Positions 38,993-46,711 of a stretch of 47,256 nt of DNA are shown here, piece by piece; positions within the stretch are counted from its first letter, which is position 1, and the number at the start of each line of letters is the position of its first letter. A program made the position numbers and the translations under genes. The stretch is taken from NCBI GenBank assembly GCA_021851735.1, contig JAJZCD010000003.1, forward strand, positions 1 to 47,256, in the 5' to 3' direction. The notes under the pieces are model-generated. The model searched no databases. It was given only the letters and a program-made list of their open reading frames with translations, and was not told the DNA's origin. The DNA comes from a bacterium (lineage in GTDB: Bacteria; Patescibacteriota; Saccharimonadia; Saccharimonadales; UBA4665).

Positions 38993-39175
38993 GTGTCCGT
39001 TTTCGTAAAGGCAAGTTTGAAGAAAATATTTCTGGCGACGATTTCTGGTCTATTAATTTGACTGGTACGCTCGTTGGATAAAAGGTGGATCCGCTTGTAC
39101 CCCGATACCCTGCATTTAGTGCAGGGATTGGATAGAACTTTAGGGGGTCTCAGCATTTCAACGACTGGTTATTGA
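38993..39175 (+). pseudogene. Mini-ORF C, disrupted copy of the KRW element
   Basis: Reading from GTG 38993, 22 codons (with SLKKIFLATISGLLI) end at TGA 39059-39061. The same frame continues as LVRSLDKRWIRLYPD and stops at TGA 39173-39175. It aligns with B on both sides of the stop (KK...VR-x-x-DKRW-x-RL), so it is a broken homologue. Its end overlaps the -35 box of the next module. Confidence 0.5.
39108..39126 (+). terminator. Small hairpin between the two VapBC modules
   Basis: CCCTGCA (39108-39114), loop TTTAG, TGCAGGG (39120-39126): a perfect 7-bp stem without a T-run. It may stop or stabilise the module 1 transcript. It lies inside element C. Confidence 0.35.
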
Positions 39176-39200
39176 CATTGAATGCTTACTTGTATACAAT
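39172..39200 (+). promoter_or_regulatory. Promoter and operator of toxin-antitoxin module 2
   Basis: TTGACA (39172-39177), exactly 17 nt, TACAAT (39195-39200), then 6 nt to the ATG at 39207: a consensus leaderless promoter. The palindrome TTGTATACAA (39190-39199) overlaps the -10 box and is a likely antitoxin site. Confidence 0.85.
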
Positions 39201-39206
39201 GTAGGC

Positions 39207-39452
39207 ATGAAAAGCATGCAGTATACGATCAGAGCAATCCCTCCCAAGTTAGATACAGCTTTAAGGCGTCGTGCTCAAAAAACTGGCAAAAGTCTTAACG
39301 AGGTGTTGATTGAAACACTTGCGAAAGGAGCCGGTGTTTCACCTGATGCAAATTTCAACGACATGGATTGGTTTATCGGTAATAAAACACTAGACTCGTC
39401 CTTCGACCGGTCCTTGGATTGGCTTGACGCTGTGCCGAAGGATATACAATGA
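39207..39452 (+). CDS. Ribbon-helix-helix antitoxin (FitA/VapB type)
   Basis: 81 residues. QYTIRAIPPKLDTALRRRAQKTGKSLNEVLIETL is a ribbon-helix-helix DNA-binding domain; the acidic, aromatic C-terminal part (FNDMDWFIG, FDRSLDWL) should occupy the toxin. The gene overlaps the PIN toxin by 4 nt (ATGA). The palindrome over its -10 box suggests autoregulation. Leaderless start. Confidence 0.88.
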   Translation: MKSMQYTIRAIPPKLDTALRRRAQKTGKSLNEVLIETLAKGAGVSPDANFNDMDWFIGNKTLDSSFDRSLDWLDAVPKDIQ

Positions 39453-39844
39453 TTCCAAGGCTAGCGTTGGACACTAACGCGTATCGTGCACTTGATGACG
39501 GCGATCCAAAGTTAAGCGATCTCGTACGAACGATACCAGAGGTTGGTTTACCAGTTACTGTTTTGGGTGAAATTTACTACGGAATCTTTCTTGGTAATAG
39601 GCAAGAAGAGAATTTGTCAAACCTAAGCCGATTCCTCGCTTTACCCCGTGTGGAGTTGCTGCACATAGACGAAATAACCGCTAAGTTGTTCGGAGAAATA
39701 GTCACGGAGTTGCGACGGAAGGGTAGGCCTATTCAGCAAGATGATATGTGGATTGCGGCGCTTTGTAAGCAATACGGCTACACACTTGCTACTGCCGACA
39801 AAGGTTTCGACGCCATTACGGGCTTAGAATTGGTCAGATTCTAA
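39449..39844 (+). CDS. vapC: PIN-domain toxin (VapC/FitB type)
   Basis: 131 residues with a complete PIN site: LALDTNAYRAL (Asp), TVLGEIYYGI (Glu), QQDDMWIAAL (Asp) and ATADKGFDAI (Asp). A ribonuclease toxin silenced by the antitoxin just upstream, to which it is translationally coupled by ATGA. It is distinct in sequence from the module 1 toxin, so the two were gained separately. It ends 38 nt before the tRNA-Arg 3' end. Confidence 0.92.
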   Translation: MIPRLALDTNAYRALDDGDPKLSDLVRTIPEVGLPVTVLGEIYYGIFLGNRQEENLSNLSRFLALPRVELLHIDEITAKLFGEIVTELRRKGRPIQQDDMWIAALCKQYGYTLATADKGFDAITGLELVRF

Positions 39845-39882
39845 AATATCTGGGTTTATATATTTATCAAGTAGGCTGTGCG

Positions 39883-39959
39883 TGGTACCCGCGGAGGGAT
39901 TCGAACCCCCGACTTTCTGTTCCGAAGACAGACGCTCTAATCCACTGAGCTACGCGGGC
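39883..39959 (-). tRNA. tRNA-Arg (anticodon UCG)
   Basis: Minus-strand cloverleaf: acceptor GCCCGCG with CGCGGGU (first pair G-U), D stem GCUC/GAGC, anticodon stem UCUGU/ACAGA around CUUCGGA (anticodon UCG, reads CGA), T arm GGGGGUUCGAAUCCCUC, discriminator A and encoded CCA. As with the other tRNA-Arg, the 3' end faces a toxin-antitoxin region. Confidence 0.96.
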
Positions 39960-40103
39960 AAAGTGTCCTTATTTTAACAGATTGAACGTCGGTATAAAAA
40001 TCATTCTTAAACGAGGTACGTGGTAGCGCTGTCCGTGCCAGCCTGAACATCCAAGGACAATAGTAAAAGTGCCAAAGCCGCTGGGTGTCTTGCATGCCTC
40101 TGA

Positions 40104-41144
40104 CTACAATAGGATATCCTCGGTTTTGGCTAGAAACGTCTGTAGCCTTGTATCGAGGTTAGTACACCCCAATATTGCCACGCCAAGCAATACTAACAGC
40201 GGTCCGCTGTTCGGGTCGGTGGCCAGCCCGGTATAGTAACTGCCTACGTTCTGGCCTATGACCCAGAAAATCAAAGACAACACAATGCCTACCCATATAG
40301 CAGCAGCTCTAACACTCCCCTTTACCATCGCACCAATGCATACGAAGAGCATAAGGGCGACTAATAGCGGCACAAACCAACCACCGGGAGACCGCCTTAT
40401 TGGTGTCGATTGGCGCATATGCATCATGGTTGTCGACATGCTCTGACTGGATGTAGTGCCTTGGGTACTAGTGCCAGTTCCGCCAACAAAGTTGGCGGCT
40501 GACTTGTCGACGTGAGTTACCCAAGACGGTGCGTCATTGGCGTTCGCATGTACCATCGCTGCAATGCCCGATGACGTATCCATACCTGGAGTCGTTAATT
40601 GCCAGTAAATGCCGCCAAACCATACTAGGATCCACACAAAAAGCAACCAGAACGCAGCCGGTTGGTCAGAAGTGCCTGACGTACTGGCGCTATCGTTGCG
40701 ATTTGTTTTAACCGGTAGTGACGCTAGAGCTAGAATAACGTAGAGTACGGCGGCTCCGGGTGCGCCCATCAATAACGAGGCGTGGTTACTGAATATGCCT
40801 CCGTACCCTTCGCCAAGCGACCAGACGAATAGCCCCCACAGTATCGAAGCTAGTAAGCCCCACTTGGCGGTCCGTCTCCGGAGTATTAAGCTCCCAATGC
40901 CGATCTGGGAGATGGCGATCAAACTGTCGAATATTGCGGGGTGTGTGAGAAATATATGTGCTGCGAAGTGCATAGGGGTACTAACCCATATAGGTTGTTC
41001 CTGGATCATCGGGTTAATAACCTGCGATATAAAACTGCCTGTAAACATCCGATGTTGTAACTGTAGCATCCCATCGAGAAGCCAGAGGCATCCGAGTGCA
41101 ATCTGTATGTGACGGCGGGTGATAGTATGCGTGAAGATTTTCAT
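40104..41144 (-). CDS. Polytopic membrane protein downstream of heliorhodopsin
   Basis: 346 residues with about eight to nine helices. The start IALGCLWLLDGMLQLQHRMFTG and the later WSLGEGYGGIFSNHASLLMGAPGAA recall a family of membrane proteins I know from Actinobacteria; function unknown. A Ser/Thr/Met-rich loop (about 215-260, with SQSMSTTMMHMRQS) lies between helices. The frame is open to 41306, but the ATG at 41142-41144 sits just before helix 1. TACAAT is about 21 nt upstream. It follows the heliorhodopsin gene by 128 nt on the same strand. Confidence 0.75.
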   Translation of the reverse strand: MKIFTHTITRRHIQIALGCLWLLDGMLQLQHRMFTGSFISQVINPMIQEQPIWVSTPMHFAAHIFLTHPAIFDSLIAISQIGIGSLILRRRTAKWGLLASILWGLFVWSLGEGYGGIFSNHASLLMGAPGAAVLYVILALASLPVKTNRNDSASTSGTSDQPAAFWLLFVWILVWFGGIYWQLTTPGMDTSSGIAAMVHANANDAPSWVTHVDKSAANFVGGTGTSTQGTTSSQSMSTTMMHMRQSTPIRRSPGGWFVPLLVALMLFVCIGAMVKGSVRAAAIWVGIVLSLIFWVIGQNVGSYYTGLATDPNSGPLLVLLGVAILGCTNLDTRLQTFLAKTEDILL

Positions 41145-41272
41145 GTTTGTCTTTCGAAGATTCCAATTGTAGTTGTCTTGACAGGTTGTAAAATGTGCGC
41201 CAAAGGCGTGCTTTCCCACTATACCATGGCACGTCCGCGCAATCTGTAGAACGCTCCAGGCTGTGCTGATGT

Positions 41273-42091
41273 TTAGGGACGGAGCGTACCGGCAAACACT
41301 TGCCAAGCAAGCAGACTTTTTGCAACGAGGCTTAGGAGGATATAGACCCGTTCGCCGTAGAGATAGTCTTTCCAGGGGCCAATTTTTTTATACTGCAGTA
41401 ACATATTAACCGCAAAGCAGCTGAAAAATACAAACAATGATACGAATATCCAGTACACGAACGTCGGTGCTCTGCTCCCATACGTAGCGCCGAGCCATAG
41501 GTAAAGTGCGACGACGCCCCAGGGAAGTGCGCCCGCTAGACATCCTATGTAGTAGCTGGTCCAATTAGTGGCCGGAGTGGTTTGGTTGTGAAGCTCCATC
41601 ATGAGTCCCATCAGGTTCATGATGGCAGTTAGCCCAAATAGCATAAGCAGGCTGGCCAGGTCATATACGCCGACCAGCATGGCGATGGCAACCATCATCA
41701 CGCTCGCCGATAATGAGTATTCCACCCAGCGAGCTTTGTTGATACCGCGACGTAGATTTATGTTGTATCGTTTGTTGTACACGCTGACGATTACGAGGTG
41801 AAAGAAAGCAGATAAAAAGAAAAATAACGCAATAAGCCAGGGTAAATCCACTCTGAAAATGGTGGTGGTCGCAGGTTTGAGCATTCGAGCGGAGCGGCTG
41901 AATTGCAAGTAACTACCAGTGATAGCAATGGTCAGGTGTTGGCTAAGCCAGAGTACTATAATACCTTGAATCAAGTGCAGTATACCGGCGATTAGGCTTA
42001 AGCGCCTCAACTTTTGTAGTTTTTGGGAACGGGCCGCTTCTAGCAGGCGTCTTGTTTGCGAATTGGCGGTGAGGAGATGTGTGGTGTCCAC
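41273..42091 (-). CDS. Heliorhodopsin
   Basis: Seven-helix retinal protein, 272 residues. Helix 7 has LSLVAKSLLAWQVFAGTL with the retinal-binding Lys at 258. Helix 3 has RWVEYSLSAS with the Glu counter-ion (124), and His residues in ILHLIQG (39) and SAFFHL (98) match the conserved His pair of the family. FVYWIFVSLFVFFSCFAVNM and QYKKIGPWKDYLYGERVYI are also typical. Heliorhodopsins are thought to be light sensors with an inverted topology and occur mainly in monoderms. The start is GTG 42091, with a TAG in frame just upstream. No retinal-synthesis gene is in the window. Confidence 0.94.
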   Translation of the reverse strand: MDTTHLLTANSQTRRLLEAARSQKLQKLRRLSLIAGILHLIQGIIVLWLSQHLTIAITGSYLQFSRSARMLKPATTTIFRVDLPWLIALFFFLSAFFHLVIVSVYNKRYNINLRRGINKARWVEYSLSASVMMVAIAMLVGVYDLASLLMLFGLTAIMNLMGLMMELHNQTTPATNWTSYYIGCLAGALPWGVVALYLWLGATYGSRAPTFVYWIFVSLFVFFSCFAVNMLLQYKKIGPWKDYLYGERVYILLSLVAKSLLAWQVFAGTLRP

Positions 42092-42266
42092 CTTTTCGCC
42101 GACCTACTCATTAACGTTTGTTATAGTAGCAGCCACGCTGAGCTCATTGCTAAGTACGTTGTCTTGCCAAGTCGTTGGAGCCATACATTCTCCTTAATGC
42201 GTACGCGGCTTACAGTATGCGTCTTCGTTGGTGTATACACAGTAGCCCTGCTAACTGTCTGTGCGT

Positions 42267-43220
42267 TTATTCGATCGCGCGAGTATGCAATCCAAAACCG
42301 AGCCGGTGCTTCCGATAGATGTCCATGGTAGGCACAGCCTGCCAATGCGGGGTAGCATTATGTATTAGTAAGTGGTCCGTTGCAAACTTCGCAGTTGCGA
42401 TATGCACGAGTAAGCGCGAGGCCTGTCCAGCCGGCGTATCCGTCACGCGATAGTCTAACAGTTTAAATGCATCCGTATAGTGAAACTGACTAGCGAGTTT
42501 CTTTTTCACCGCCTCATACAGTGTTTGTCCCGTTTGCACTGGCAATGTGTAACTTGGTGGTGCTGGGGATCGGTCGAGCAATAGCACGTCAATGGAGTCT
42601 GACTGCTCTGTGTCGCTGCTTGTAAAGAGTGGTGTATAGGTGTATCGGGCTCGAGCAGGATGCGTCGTGTCCGCTAGCATTCTTGCGGTGCTGGTGGTCG
42701 TCGGCATGTTGAACGTCATAGGGTGTAGTAGTTCGGGCGAAACGTTGCTCGGCAATAACACGAACCAGTAGGCGTCTTCATCATAGCTGGCTATGTTAAC
42801 GAACATTTTGTTGTCATAGCCGGCAATGCGCAGGACCTCATGCAGGAGATAATCTGGCTCTTCCTCGCGGTACACGACAGATGCGTGCGTATCACCACGC
42901 CCTAATATGGCGGTCCGATACGCAGACTTTTCAATGTTGTACGGTCTCAGAGTCCGTAGTGTGAAGCGTTCCTCGACAACGCCTACGTCGAGCGGTAAAC
43001 AGCTTGCCGCGCCTGCTAGGACGTCTTCGGCTACGTACCGTTTGTCCAATAAAAAACCGTAGTGTTGCGGCTCAAGCAGATCATAAAAAATATCAGCATC
43101 ATATTTTCTATTCTCCAGAAAATAGCTACTATCCCACTTGATCCGCCAATCAGCGGCTATGCACATGCGCTTTAAATCTGGTTCGTGTAGTTCGCTATAC
43201 ACCGTTGCATATCCTAGCAA
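42267..43220 (-). CDS. Unknown protein upstream of heliorhodopsin
   Basis: 317 residues, no recognised domain. It is soluble and mixed alpha/beta with no signal peptide or helix. Features include SYFLENRKYDADIFYDLLEPQHYGFLLDKRY, DYLLHEVLRIAGYDNKMFVN, a Thr/Ser-rich middle (about 175-205) and a compact C-terminal part (TGQTLYEAVKKKLASQ, HIATAKFATDHLLIH). The start is uncertain: TTG 43220 with TATACC exactly 7 nt upstream, or ATG 43166. It lies 175 nt before the heliorhodopsin on the same strand; a shared role is only a guess. Confidence 0.7.
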   Translation of the reverse strand: MLGYATVYSELHEPDLKRMCIAADWRIKWDSSYFLENRKYDADIFYDLLEPQHYGFLLDKRYVAEDVLAGAASCLPLDVGVVEERFTLRTLRPYNIEKSAYRTAILGRGDTHASVVYREEEPDYLLHEVLRIAGYDNKMFVNIASYDEDAYWFVLLPSNVSPELLHPMTFNMPTTTSTARMLADTTHPARARYTYTPLFTSSDTEQSDSIDVLLLDRSPAPPSYTLPVQTGQTLYEAVKKKLASQFHYTDAFKLLDYRVTDTPAGQASRLLVHIATAKFATDHLLIHNATPHWQAVPTMDIYRKHRLGFGLHTRAIE

Positions 43221-43284
43221 ATAGCTGGGTATAGTGAAGCGAAGTATCTTACAGCGCCTTGCGTATGCAGCTGAACGATCGTTG

Positions 43285-43312
43285 CTTAGCCGTGGAAAGG
43301 AAAACGGCTAAG
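43285..43312 (+). other. Hairpin with a purine loop
   Basis: CTTAGCCGT (43285-43293) and ACGGCTAAG (43304-43312) are perfect 9-bp arms around GGAAAGGAAA. It lies between the divergent unknown gene and the cupredoxin gene. The loop resembles an anti-anti-Shine-Dalgarno stretch; a regulatory or processing role is possible. Confidence 0.45.
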
Positions 43313-43455
43313 GAATATTCGTTACTTGTGGTGTCTGAATCATGTGGCTGCTCGGGCGGGGTAGAGTGTAAATTTCAACTGTGTATTTCGTGGTTGACTA
43401 CCATACTATGTAGTATTAGCACGTACATCTCTTGTGGGGAAAATGGAGGAGTAGC

Positions 43456-44229
43456 ATGAAAAAGATTGTTTTTTCGTTGCTTGTAGCGGTGACATTACTT
43501 CTTAGTAGTACCGCTGCCTTTGCGGGCGGTGTGGCTGACTGGTACGAGCGGGGCGGTCCGACGTATAAGTCGTCACATAACTACAGTGCTAAGCATACCG
43601 TGCCGCCGCCTCGTGCAGCGAATCAATCGTCACGTAACGTTATCATGCAAAATGTGACGACAAAGCCTTCAGATATGACCGTTCCACAGGGAACAACGGT
43701 TACCTGGGTTAACCAAAGTGCCCGCATACAAAATATCGCGAGCAACACATCGAACGGTCCGATGAGCGGTTACATACAGCCCGGCCAGTCATATAGTCGT
43801 GCTTTTAATACGCCGGGATCCTATCCGTATCACTATATGAGATACCCGAATAGACAGGGTACAATTACCGTAACCAAGACGCCACCTGTACCGCCAAATC
43901 CGGGTCCTGTGCCACAGCCGCCAGCCAATAATTCGTCATCGTCTACTGCAACGTCATCTGCCACAGCGACTGTTAATACCTACAATACATACACGGTACC
44001 TCCCAAAACTACGACACAACCTGCATCGTCGGTGGAACCAACCACGGTGCCGGTACAATATACGCCAACCGCTGCCGCTGCACCGGCCAGCGCCACGCTT
44101 CCTGCCGCTGCGCCATCGGCCTTGCCAAACACGGGTGCAGTTGGAGCCGGGGCGGCGTTTATCCTGGCGAGTTCTGTAGGGGCAATCGCATACTATCTAT
44201 ACGCCCGTCACAAAGCTTCTAAGGTATAG
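43456..44229 (+). CDS. Surface-anchored cupredoxin-fold protein lacking copper ligands
   Basis: 257 residues. A signal peptide (1-23, ending TAAFAGG) leads to a plastocyanin-like domain (about 60-140: PSDMTVPQGTTVTWVN, FNTPGSYPYH, QGTITV), a long Pro/Thr/Ser linker, then LPNTG (223-227), a helix and a basic tail: a sortase-type anchor. The usual four copper ligands are all changed: His to Gln 92, Cys to Tyr 127, His to Tyr 130, Met to Arg 133. So it probably binds no copper and serves as a surface adhesin or binding module. The ATG has GGAGGAG 6 nt upstream. No sortase gene is in the window. Confidence 0.87.
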   Translation: MKKIVFSLLVAVTLLLSSTAAFAGGVADWYERGGPTYKSSHNYSAKHTVPPPRAANQSSRNVIMQNVTTKPSDMTVPQGTTVTWVNQSARIQNIASNTSNGPMSGYIQPGQSYSRAFNTPGSYPYHYMRYPNRQGTITVTKTPPVPPNPGPVPQPPANNSSSSTATSSATATVNTYNTYTVPPKTTTQPASSVEPTTVPVQYTPTAAAAPASATLPAAAPSALPNTGAVGAGAAFILASSVGAIAYYLYARHKASKV

Positions 44230-44246
44230 GCGGGTACTGTGTTTCG

Positions 44247-44993
44247 TTAATGTATAAAGTTGTATGTCGTGGCTGCCGATGCAGGCATCGTATGGTGATC
44301 AACAATGTCCAGTCCTATGACATTCATTTCAGATATGCGCCATGAGCCGTTAGGGTTGACGTTCTCTACGAAAGCGACGTGGCCGAGGCCGCCGTCGGAA
44401 TACGGTGTTTGCATAATGGCGCCAGGGCTCGGTGTATGGTTAACAGTATAACCGTCTGCAGCCGCACGTGTTGCCCAAGTGGCTGCGTTTCCCCATGAGT
44501 TGGGTATAGGCTGATGTATCTGTGCGCGTAGGATCGCTACCCACCAGGTGCAATTGCCCCAAGCGTAGGTATTCGTAGTGTGAAAGTGGGGGTGCGCCGG
44601 TGTAGTGTGCACAGCGGCTGCACTACTTGAGAGTTTGACAGACACCGTGTGCTTTACGTGGACGGCCGGTGTTGTCGGGATAACAGCCGATGCAGTAATG
44701 ACTGGTACGGTTGCAGGATCCGATGGGGCTATAAAATGGGGTATGCTCATGGCTTCTACCGTACTGTTTGAGATATGCTGTGCGGTGCTAATAAGCGAGT
44801 GCATATTATGCTGCATGTTCTGTGCAATGTGTGCTGCGTACTCTCGTATGGTATATCCTGAGAGATTAAAATTTGGAGTGGCATCGTTCTGGCCTAACGT
44901 TGTTGACATAATAAGTATGAGAGAACCGGTAACTAATATGCTTACGAATAGGAAAAGTATCTTTTGTGGCAGCGTTTCTCCCGATCCAGTCAT
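44247..44993 (-). CDS. CHAP-domain protein (peptidoglycan amidase/endopeptidase type)
   Basis: 248 residues. An N-terminal helix (about 11-31) anchors or exports it, a Thr/Val/His-rich linker follows, and the CHAP domain occupies the last 110 residues: YAWGNCTWWVA with the catalytic Cys, NSWGNAATW, PGAIMQ and GHVAFVENV with the catalytic His. It should cut peptidoglycan, either the cell's own or a host's. AGGAGGGG precedes the ATG. It converges on the cupredoxin gene (17 nt). Confidence 0.9.
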   Translation of the reverse strand: MTGSGETLPQKILFLFVSILVTGSLILIMSTTLGQNDATPNFNLSGYTIREYAAHIAQNMQHNMHSLISTAQHISNSTVEAMSIPHFIAPSDPATVPVITASAVIPTTPAVHVKHTVSVKLSSSAAAVHTTPAHPHFHTTNTYAWGNCTWWVAILRAQIHQPIPNSWGNAATWATRAAADGYTVNHTPSPGAIMQTPYSDGGLGHVAFVENVNPNGSWRISEMNVIGLDIVDHHTMPASAATTYNFIH

Positions 44994-45250
44994 TAGCCCC
45001 TCCTATCGGTACTACGTACACTCACACATGCCTTGTTAAGTGCGCAGTAAGAATCTATACCCAACAATACATACAGCGTACCATATAGGTTGCCTACCGG
45101 TATTGGCCAAAGTCGCGCCTGTAGGCTGCCGGTGATCATACGTTGTTGTATGGGTAGGATCTACTAGATAACAAGTAGCACTATACTACCCGCGCATGGT
45201 GATGAATAACTCGTTATATCTGATACCATGCTTAGTATGATTAGCCCAGT

Positions 45251-45757
45251 CTAGGATAGGATTGTGCTAACTATTGCGGCAACTGGCTTTCGAGCGTCAA
45301 TAATGGTAGCGCCTGCAGCTATAGCCTTATTTTGGAAATCTTCGTAATAACTCAATATGGCTGCTATGTCGCCGGGCAGCTTTCCATAATTGTGCTTGCG
45401 CGAGTCGCCGCGTACGCGTGCTTGTATGAGCGGTGGGTCCATCTTTAATAAATATATTTTGTCAAACATGTGATAAAATTTTTCCTGATTATTTGCGCTG
45501 CCGCAGAAAAAGGCATCAGGCTTTTCGTTCAGTAATGCTGTAAGGGTTTTTTCGTTCCAGAACCAGCCATATTGTTTTGCCCAGTCGGGAATAGTTTCAC
45601 GCTTAAAATTTGGCACCGGCTCTCCGGTTGCTATGGTTGCCCAGAAACATAGTCCCGCTACAGAATCTGTCTCACAGACAGTATGGTTTCGTTGCTCGAG
45701 TTCGGCAGCGATGGTTGTTTTGCCGGAGCCTGCCACACCAGTAATAAGCGTATGCAT
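45251..45757 (-). CDS. Small P-loop kinase-like ATPase
   Basis: 168 residues. Walker A LITGVAGSGKTTIAAEL, CETDSVAGLCFW after strand 2, KIYLLKMDPPLIQARVR as a lid region. It resembles shikimate or adenylate kinase-type proteins but the substrate is unknown. TACTCT ends 6 nt before the ATG on the minus strand, so a leaderless start is likely. Confidence 0.75.
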   Translation of the reverse strand: MHTLITGVAGSGKTTIAAELEQRNHTVCETDSVAGLCFWATIATGEPVPNFKRETIPDWAKQYGWFWNEKTLTALLNEKPDAFFCGSANNQEKFYHMFDKIYLLKMDPPLIQARVRGDSRKHNYGKLPGDIAAILSYYEDFQNKAIAAGATIIDARKPVAAIVSTILS

Positions 45758-45849
45758 AGGTACAGAGTACCAAAATGTCCTCAGCTATGAAACGGGGGAT
45801 GCTGACCTAATATGTAATCCACGCTGTAGACGCGTGGTTTGAGCTATAG

Positions 45850-46491
45850 TCAGATAGCTTTCAGGATCTCACGAAAATCGGACACGGTATACGTAGGGTT
45901 TAGTTGATGCAATGCATCTATGTCATAAAACTTCTGATGCTCAGGTGGGTAGAATAGTATTGAATCGATGCCCGCATTTGTTGCCGCTCCTAAGTCCTTG
46001 TCTGAGTCACCTACCATAACGGCTAGTTTTTTATCTTGTACTCCGAGGTGGTCAAGGGCCATTTCAAGTGACTCTGGATGGGGTTTGTGATGTTGTACGT
46101 CATCACCTGCAATTACTACGTCAAAGAAATCATTAACGTGGTGCTTCTCTAGCAAGTGCTCAATGTTTTCGTGAATAGAAGTAGTGATAAGCGCCATTTT
46201 TTTATTGGCAGCTTTTAGTCCTTCTAGCACTTCTAAGGCATCAGGGTATAATGCGACATCCGGAAGTTTCTGCTTTGCTAGTTTATCCATTTCATCGATG
46301 GTGGACGCTATGTCCTTTACACCCCAACGGGTAAGGTATTCGGTAACGGCACCAAAAGATGCCGCTATCTCTCCGTCGGTCAAGCGTAGCCCGTTTCTTT
46401 CGTAGGCAGCCCTACATGCTTCAAGCCAAATGTCGAGCGTTTTTGCGAGGTTACCATCCCAATCGAGCAGAAAATATTCGTATTGCTTCAT
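45850..46491 (-). CDS. HAD-family hydrolase (phosphoglycolate-phosphatase-like)
   Basis: 213 residues. FLLDWDGNLAKTL is motif I (DxDG, with Asn where Thr is usual), MALITTSI motif II, the Lys of HHKPHPES motif III and VMVGDSDKDLGAATNAG motif IV. The helical cap between motifs I and II marks subfamily I. A phosphatase on a small metabolite is likely. The frame is open to 46527, but the ATG at 46489-46491 with TATCAT 6 nt upstream is chosen. Confidence 0.9.
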   Translation of the reverse strand: MKQYEYFLLDWDGNLAKTLDIWLEACRAAYERNGLRLTDGEIAASFGAVTEYLTRWGVKDIASTIDEMDKLAKQKLPDVALYPDALEVLEGLKAANKKMALITTSIHENIEHLLEKHHVNDFFDVVIAGDDVQHHKPHPESLEMALDHLGVQDKKLAVMVGDSDKDLGAATNAGIDSILFYPPEHQKFYDIDALHQLNPTYTVSDFREILKAI

Positions 46492-46711
46492 GGTGGCATG
46501 ATACCATCCGTGACGTATACCTCTCAAGATGCTGCCGTTTCTTTGTGTATGGCTGTTGTTCGTGCGTATTTTCGTGATTTTTGCTGTTTACGCCGGGATG
46601 CGTTATAGGGATCTTGATAAACAAATTGAGCACCATGCCAGCTATAAACTGCAAGGCGTAGCCAATAAGAAGGCCGGCAGTTTGTCTGTATAAGTGGTTG
46701 TGACTGTCCAT
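46451..46711 (-). CDS. Small single-helix membrane protein
   Basis: 86 residues. A hydrophobic segment (TAGLLIGYALQFIAGMVLNLFI) is followed by PITHPG and a highly polar tail rich in His, Lys, Arg and Gln. Family unknown. CATATT ends 6 nt before the ATG. Its last 41 nt overlap the HAD gene start in another frame, so a shorter real product or a chance tail cannot be excluded. Confidence 0.5.
   Translation of the reverse strand: MDSHNHLYRQTAGLLIGYALQFIAGMVLNLFIKIPITHPGVNSKNHENTHEQQPYTKKRQHLERYTSRMVSCHHEAIRIFSARLGW

Noticed and set aside
43259-43459. 66-codon frame upstream of the cupredoxin gene
   Set aside because: No close promoter or ribosome binding site, it contains the hairpin at 43285, and composition is not protein-like.
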